This document shows, piece by piece, positions 60,748 to 64,000 of a stretch of DNA of 64,000 nucleotides. Position 1 is the first letter of the stretch. Each line of letters starts with the position of its first letter. The position numbers were made by a program, and so were the translations under genes. The notes beneath the pieces are model-generated. The model did no database searches. It saw only the letters and a list, made by a program, of their open reading frames with translations, and was not told the origin of the DNA. Source of the stretch: Roseivivax halodurans JCM 10272 (GTDB lineage: Bacteria > Pseudomonadota > Alphaproteobacteria > Rhodobacterales > Rhodobacteraceae); NCBI RefSeq assembly GCF_000521785.1, contig NZ_JALZ01000005.1, positions 62,001 to 126,000 on the forward strand. Reading direction: 5' to 3'.

Positions 60748-61401
60748 CTAGCTGTAGACGCGCTCGCCGAAGATGGCCGAGCCGACGCGGATATGGGTGG
60801 CGCCCTGCGCGATCGCCTCCTCGAAATCCCCCGACATGCCCATCGACAGGCCCTCGAGGCCGTTCCGGCGCGCGATCTTCTTCAGGAGCGCGAAGTGGAG
60901 GGACGGCGTCTCCTCGACCGGTGGGATGCACATGAGGCCTCGGACGGGCAGGTCGAGTTCGCGGCATTCGGCGATGAAGCTGTCGGCATCGGCGGGCATG
61001 ATCCCCGCCTTCTGTTCCTCCTCGCCGGTATTCACCTGGAGGAAGAGGTCCGGGCATCGCCCCTCCTCCTGCGCGAGCCGGGCAAGTGTGCGTGCGATCT
61101 TCGGCCGGTCGACCGAATGGATCGCGTCGAAAAGCTCCACCGCCTTGCGCGCCTTGTTTGACTGGAGGGGGCCGACGAGATGCACCTCGGTCCCGGGATA
61201 GCGCGCGCGGAAGTCCGGCCACTTGCCCTCGGTCTCCTGAACGGTGTTCTCTCCGAAGAGCCTGTGCCCTTCTTTGAGGACGGCCTCGACACGGTCGTTC
61301 GGTTGCACCTTCGAGATCGCGATCAGCGCCACGTCCTCGGGCGTCCGGCCTGCTTCCTTGCAGGCCCTGGCGATGCGGTCACGGATGTCGCTCAATCCCA
61401 C
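60748..61401 (-). CDS. yggS: YggS family PLP homeostasis protein
   Basis: 217 residues. PLP-binding protein of the PLPBP/YggS family, fold type III barrel without known catalysis; it keeps free PLP and vitamin B6 balance. PLP lysine is in VALIAISKVQPND, with FGENTVQETEGKW, HLVGPLQSNKARKAVELF, LFLQVNTGEEEQKAGI, GLMCIPP and LSMGMSGDFEEAIAQGATHIRVG downstream. It overlaps the upstream sulfotransferase gene by 10 bases. Confidence 0.95.
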   Translation of the reverse strand: MGLSDIRDRIARACKEAGRTPEDVALIAISKVQPNDRVEAVLKEGHRLFGENTVQETEGKWPDFRARYPGTEVHLVGPLQSNKARKAVELFDAIHSVDRPKIARTLARLAQEEGRCPDLFLQVNTGEEEQKAGIMPADADSFIAECRELDLPVRGLMCIPPVEETPSLHFALLKKIARRNGLEGLSMGMSGDFEEAIAQGATHIRVGSAIFGERVYS

Positions 61402-62867
61402 GGGCGGTCTCCCCAGGCGTCGATGAAGGGTTGCAGCTCGGTCTCGTAGCGCCGCCAGGCCTCTTTCCGGCCCGCATGGAGGGGCGCGCGAGCCTGGGCG
61501 ACGCTGAGGGTCCTCACCGTGCTTTCGCTGCGGTGGAAGTCAAGGCTTTCGGGCGCGAAGTCGAGTCCTGCCGCGGCGGCGAGCTTCGGCGCGGTGGTGC
61601 CCGGGTCCGACACGAGATCCTCGTAGGTGATCTCGATCAACCGGTCCGGCAGCCGCTCGGCCCAGAACGCCATGCTGTCGCGATGCGCCTGGATCGACAG
61701 CGCGATGTCCCGCAGGTCGGTCGAGTAGCGGTGCGTGCCAGTGCGGAAATGGTTCTTGTAGATCGAGAGCGCGGTGTCCCGCGGATCGCGGCGGATCGAC
61801 ACGAAGCGCGCACCGGGCAGGGCGCGGGCGAGAAAGCCGATACAGAGATGCGACTGGATCGACTTGTCGGTGACGACGCCGCGCGCCGCCCCGGTATCGG
61901 CCCGGACGCGCGCGAGGTAATTGCGGCCGAGCGCCTGGAGGGCAGGGGGCCGCAGCTCCCTGAGTGGAGCGACCTTGTCCCCTTTCACGAAGCCCTGCCA
62001 GACGAGCTTCAGCGCATGGGCCAGCTCTCCTCCTGCCGTGACGCCGGGATGCGCGCCGAGGATGCGCTCGGCAAGGGTCGTGCCGGAGCGGGGCGGCCCG
62101 ATGACGAAGACCGGGCGCGGGTCCGACATGCCGGGGAGGGGCGACAGGTCGGCATCGGCCTGCGCCGCGCGGAAGGCGGCGTGCTCGCGCAGGGTGGCCG
62201 CGTGATCGTAGGGCGCCGCGGCGCCCTGGAGGTCGTTGGCGGTATCGAGGTTGGCAAAGACCTCGCCGTGCCGGCCCATATCCTCGAGCGCCTTGGCCAT
62301 GGCGAAATGTGCGTTGAGCCGAGACTGATCCGGGGCGTCGCTGCGCGCCAGCAGACGTTCGAGCCGCGGCAGAGTCGGATCGTCCTCGCTGACGCGGAGC
62401 GTCGCGTAGAGCGTCCGGTAGAGGACACCCTCGCACGGGTTCCTGTCGATGAGGTCTCGCACAAGCTCCTCGGCCTCGGCGAACCGACCGGTGTGCTGGA
62501 GGTAGAGTGCCTTGTCGGTGGCGGCGTGGAGCGGAGTTTTCGCAACGGCAATGCGCCTGTCATGCAGCGCGAGGACAGCCCCATGATCTCCCGCCACAGA
62601 ATGCGCGGCGATGGCGGCGTCGAGCAGGGCGGGCTCCGACGGCTTCAGGGCCAACGCCCGGTCGGTAAAGCGTATCCGGGCTGCGGTGTCGCCGGCATAA
62701 CCCGCGAGGCGGGCGAGCTGGACCGGGATCTCGGGTGATTTCGGAGCTTCCATGGCAAGGCGGGTGAGCATGGCGCGCGCCTCGTCCCAGCGACCGGCGT
62801 CGATCAGGCGCAGCGCCTCGCGGTAGCGGGCGTCAAGGTCGGCGGCATTCTGGGGGCGTGCGCGCAT
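61392..62867 (-). CDS. TPR-sulfotransferase family protein
   Basis: 491 residues from ATG 62867 (AAGGAG upstream). Residues 1-220 are tetratricopeptide-like helices (ALRLIDAGRWDEARAMLTRL, ARIRFTDRALALKPSEPALL). The C-terminal domain is a PAPS sulfotransferase: FVIGPPRSGTTLAERILGAHP is the 5'-phosphosulfate loop, VTDKSIQSHLCIGFLARALPGARFVSIRRDPRDTALSIYKNHF holds the 3'-phosphate loop. The acceptor is unknown; such proteins may sulfate proteins, lipids or polysaccharide. It precedes and overlaps yggS. Confidence 0.9.
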   Translation of the reverse strand: MRARPQNAADLDARYREALRLIDAGRWDEARAMLTRLAMEAPKSPEIPVQLARLAGYAGDTAARIRFTDRALALKPSEPALLDAAIAAHSVAGDHGAVLALHDRRIAVAKTPLHAATDKALYLQHTGRFAEAEELVRDLIDRNPCEGVLYRTLYATLRVSEDDPTLPRLERLLARSDAPDQSRLNAHFAMAKALEDMGRHGEVFANLDTANDLQGAAAPYDHAATLREHAAFRAAQADADLSPLPGMSDPRPVFVIGPPRSGTTLAERILGAHPGVTAGGELAHALKLVWQGFVKGDKVAPLRELRPPALQALGRNYLARVRADTGAARGVVTDKSIQSHLCIGFLARALPGARFVSIRRDPRDTALSIYKNHFRTGTHRYSTDLRDIALSIQAHRDSMAFWAERLPDRLIEITYEDLVSDPGTTAPKLAAAAGLDFAPESLDFHRSESTVRTLSVAQARAPLHAGRKEAWRRYETELQPFIDAWGDRPWD

Positions 62868-62911
62868 CGGCTTGCTCCTTGCTCGATGGCGAGGACTAGG
62901 CAAGGTCCGCA

Positions 62912-62943
62912 CAAAAGAAAAGAGCGGGCGTTATGCCCGCTCT
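62912..62943 (-). terminator. Terminator of the porin gene
   Basis: On the minus strand a 9-bp stem AGAGCGGGC / GCCCGCTCT with a 5-base loop is followed by TTTTCTTTT, 27 bases after the porin stop. Confidence 0.88.
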
Positions 62944-62969
62944 TCCCTGAAATCCGATCTCGGGAGAGA

Positions 62970-64000
62970 TCAGAAGGACATCGACAGACCGATCGAGTAG
63001 GTGTCGAAGCCGTCGTCGTCGAACAGGTCGTCGTCGGCTTCGGTGTTGCCGTAGCCTGCCTGCATCTCGAGGCCGCCGCCGAAGTCATAGGAGGCTGCGA
63101 GGCCGTAGCCGGAAACCTCGTAGTCGTCCGACTCGTACTTGCCGTAGTTCACGCCGATCTCGAACTGGTTCATCTCGTAGCCGAGGCCCAGGCCGTAGTG
63201 ATCGATCGAGTCATCGCTGAGGCCAGCAACGGTCACGACGTCATCTTCGAGGTTGGTCTTCGAGTAGGTCGCACCGAAGGACACGCCGCTGGCGAGGCCG
63301 GCGGTGGCCGCGATGCCGTAGGTGTCGGCGAAGTCGGAGATCGTCTGCCAGCCGAGGCCTGCCTCAACAGCAACGCCGGAGAAGTCGCCTGCGTAGGACA
63401 CGCCGAGACCGTAGACCGAGTCACCGCTGTCGACGCCGAGGTAGTCGATGCCGTCGCCGTTGTTCAGCTGCTCAGCGGAGACCGAGAAGGTGAAGGCGGA
63501 GTAGCTGTAGTCGAAGCGAGCGATCTGACCGTCGCCGGCGCCGTCGAACGACAGACCGGAGTCGGTGCCGAGGAGGATGTGGCCGTCCTGGTCGTCGAAG
63601 CCGCCGTGTGCGGTTTCGTCATCTGCCAGCGAGCCGCCTGCGAGCGCCATTTCGGGCATCACGGCGTCCATTGCACCGTCGGTGTCACCCATGGTCAGGG
63701 TTGCGCCGCCGTACGACACGAACATGTTCTCGCCGCCCTGAACGTCGGGGCTTTCGAAACGGCCCGGCTCGCCGCGGTCGGCAGCTTCGTCGAGGTCGAT
63801 CGTGGCGCCAAACGACAGGCCGTTGTCGGTTTCACCGGTCATGGTGAACGTCACGTCCAGGTCGGTGAAGAACTGGCTGTTGTCGTTGCCGTTGTCGAAG
63901 ATACCCATCTCAGCGGAGCCGGAGAGCGCAACGCCGAGGTCCTGGGCCGATGCGACGCCTGCAGTTGCAACCAGGGCAGTGGATGCAAGAAGAATCTTTT
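62970..64000 (-). CDS. Outer-membrane porin (partial, start off the right edge)
   Basis: 342 residues are inside the window. The reading frame runs to the edge and begins with Lys-Ile-Leu-Leu of a signal peptide (KILLASTALVATAGVASAQ), so only the first Met-Lys codons are missing. The mature protein alternates amphipathic beta strands with acidic loops (DGAMDAVMPEMALAGG, GDGIDYLGVDSGDSVYG) and ends with the outer-membrane signature YSIGLSMSF, whose terminal Phe is needed for BAM recognition. This is the Rhodobacter-type trimeric porin family. Codon use is less extreme in GC than the neighbours, as in highly expressed genes. Loops are strongly Asp-rich. Confidence 0.92.
   Translation of the reverse strand, partial: KILLASTALVATAGVASAQDLGVALSGSAEMGIFDNGNDNSQFFTDLDVTFTMTGETDNGLSFGATIDLDEAADRGEPGRFESPDVQGGENMFVSYGGATLTMGDTDGAMDAVMPEMALAGGSLADDETAHGGFDDQDGHILLGTDSGLSFDGAGDGQIARFDYSYSAFTFSVSAEQLNNGDGIDYLGVDSGDSVYGLGVSYAGDFSGVAVEAGLGWQTISDFADTYGIAATAGLASGVSFGATYSKTNLEDDVVTVAGLSDDSIDHYGLGLGYEMNQFEIGVNYGKYESDDYEVSGYGLAASYDFGGGLEMQAGYGNTEADDDLFDDDGFDTYSIGLSMSF

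Noticed and set aside
1-64000. tRNA, rRNA, CRISPR arrays, insertion sequences, prophage genes or att sites
   Set aside because: None was seen: no transposase or integrase motifs, no regular short spaced repeats, and no cloverleaf-like sequences with a GTTC-type T-loop and CCA context.

Overview
The window is about 64 kb of GC-rich chromosomal DNA from an alphaproteobacterium, almost certainly a Rhodobacteraceae/Roseobacteraceae member. The evidence is the F0 ATP synthase operon carrying both b' and b subunits and separated from F1, an alphaproteobacterial LexA box (GAAC-N7-GAAC) upstream of dnaE2, an FzlA-type GST, a bacterial ALDH16 beside deoC, a DUF2927 lipoprotein, four copies of an intergenic repeat that I recall as common in this family, and a Rhodobacter-type porin at the right edge. 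I see no phage, insertion sequence, CRISPR array, rRNA or tRNA. The window reads as core chromosome with a few accessory-looking insertions.

Layout. 0-5 kb: rsfS (the first codons of rlmH may lie at the edge), ALDH16-deoC, and a small glycosyltransferase. 5-10.4 kb: an SOS-regulated dnaE2 lacking its usual C-terminal OB region and its imuA/imuB partners, an asparagine-synthetase-like PP-loop protein, and uppP. 10.6-17.3 kb: gltD - GFA-family protein - gltB. 17.5-24 kb: mtgA, fzlA, queG, fmt, a lytic transglycosylase, a lone receiver protein and a glutathionyl-hydroquinone reductase. 24-26 kb: a phosphorylation-dead pseudo-receiver divergent from a Crp/Fnr regulator that keeps three of the four FNR cluster cysteines, then a GntR/UTRA regulator. 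26-27.5 kb: a sugar kinase coupled to dtd.

27.6-34.6 kb is the most unusual block. It is a mostly minus-strand envelope-stress-like cluster: a double zinc-ribbon membrane protein (YdjG-like), an SPFH protein with a GYF_2 domain and polyproline tail (YdjI-like), a DUF2927 lipoprotein, a TelA family protein, two diverged XpaC family proteins and two very small membrane proteins. It resembles parts of the Bacillus xpaC-telA and pspA-ydjGHI systems, but no PspA or Ter protein is in view.

34.7-40.6 kb: rluB, tadA-rluE, azoR with a divergent LysR gene, an EamA transporter, an ArsR regulator, an OmpA-like periplasmic protein and an Asp-tailed secreted peptide. 40.8-43.5 kb: atpI-atpB-atpE-atpF'-atpF with a clear terminator. 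43.6-47.2 kb: mutY, dciA-like, a DsbA-like thioredoxin and a CoA-transferase. 47.5-54.4 kb: a DapC-like aminotransferase, ftsK, a secreted unknown, a GNAT, an ExoD family protein and lolA. 54.5-60 kb: ppaC, a HAD phosphatase, a MaoC hydratase, ribF-YcgN, ltaE and hspQ. 60-64 kb: an SLT-like lipoprotein, yggS, a TPR-sulfotransferase and a porin running off the end.

Functionally the window is dominated by envelope work (peptidoglycan: mtgA, uppP, lytic transglycosylases; lipoprotein sorting: lolA; division and segregation: fzlA, ftsK), RNA modification (rsfS, queG, fmt, dtd, rluB, tadA, rluE) and nitrogen and energy metabolism (gltBD, F0). Start codons were chosen by family length, ribosome-binding site and overlap with neighbours. 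All family assignments come from reading motifs, not from database searches.
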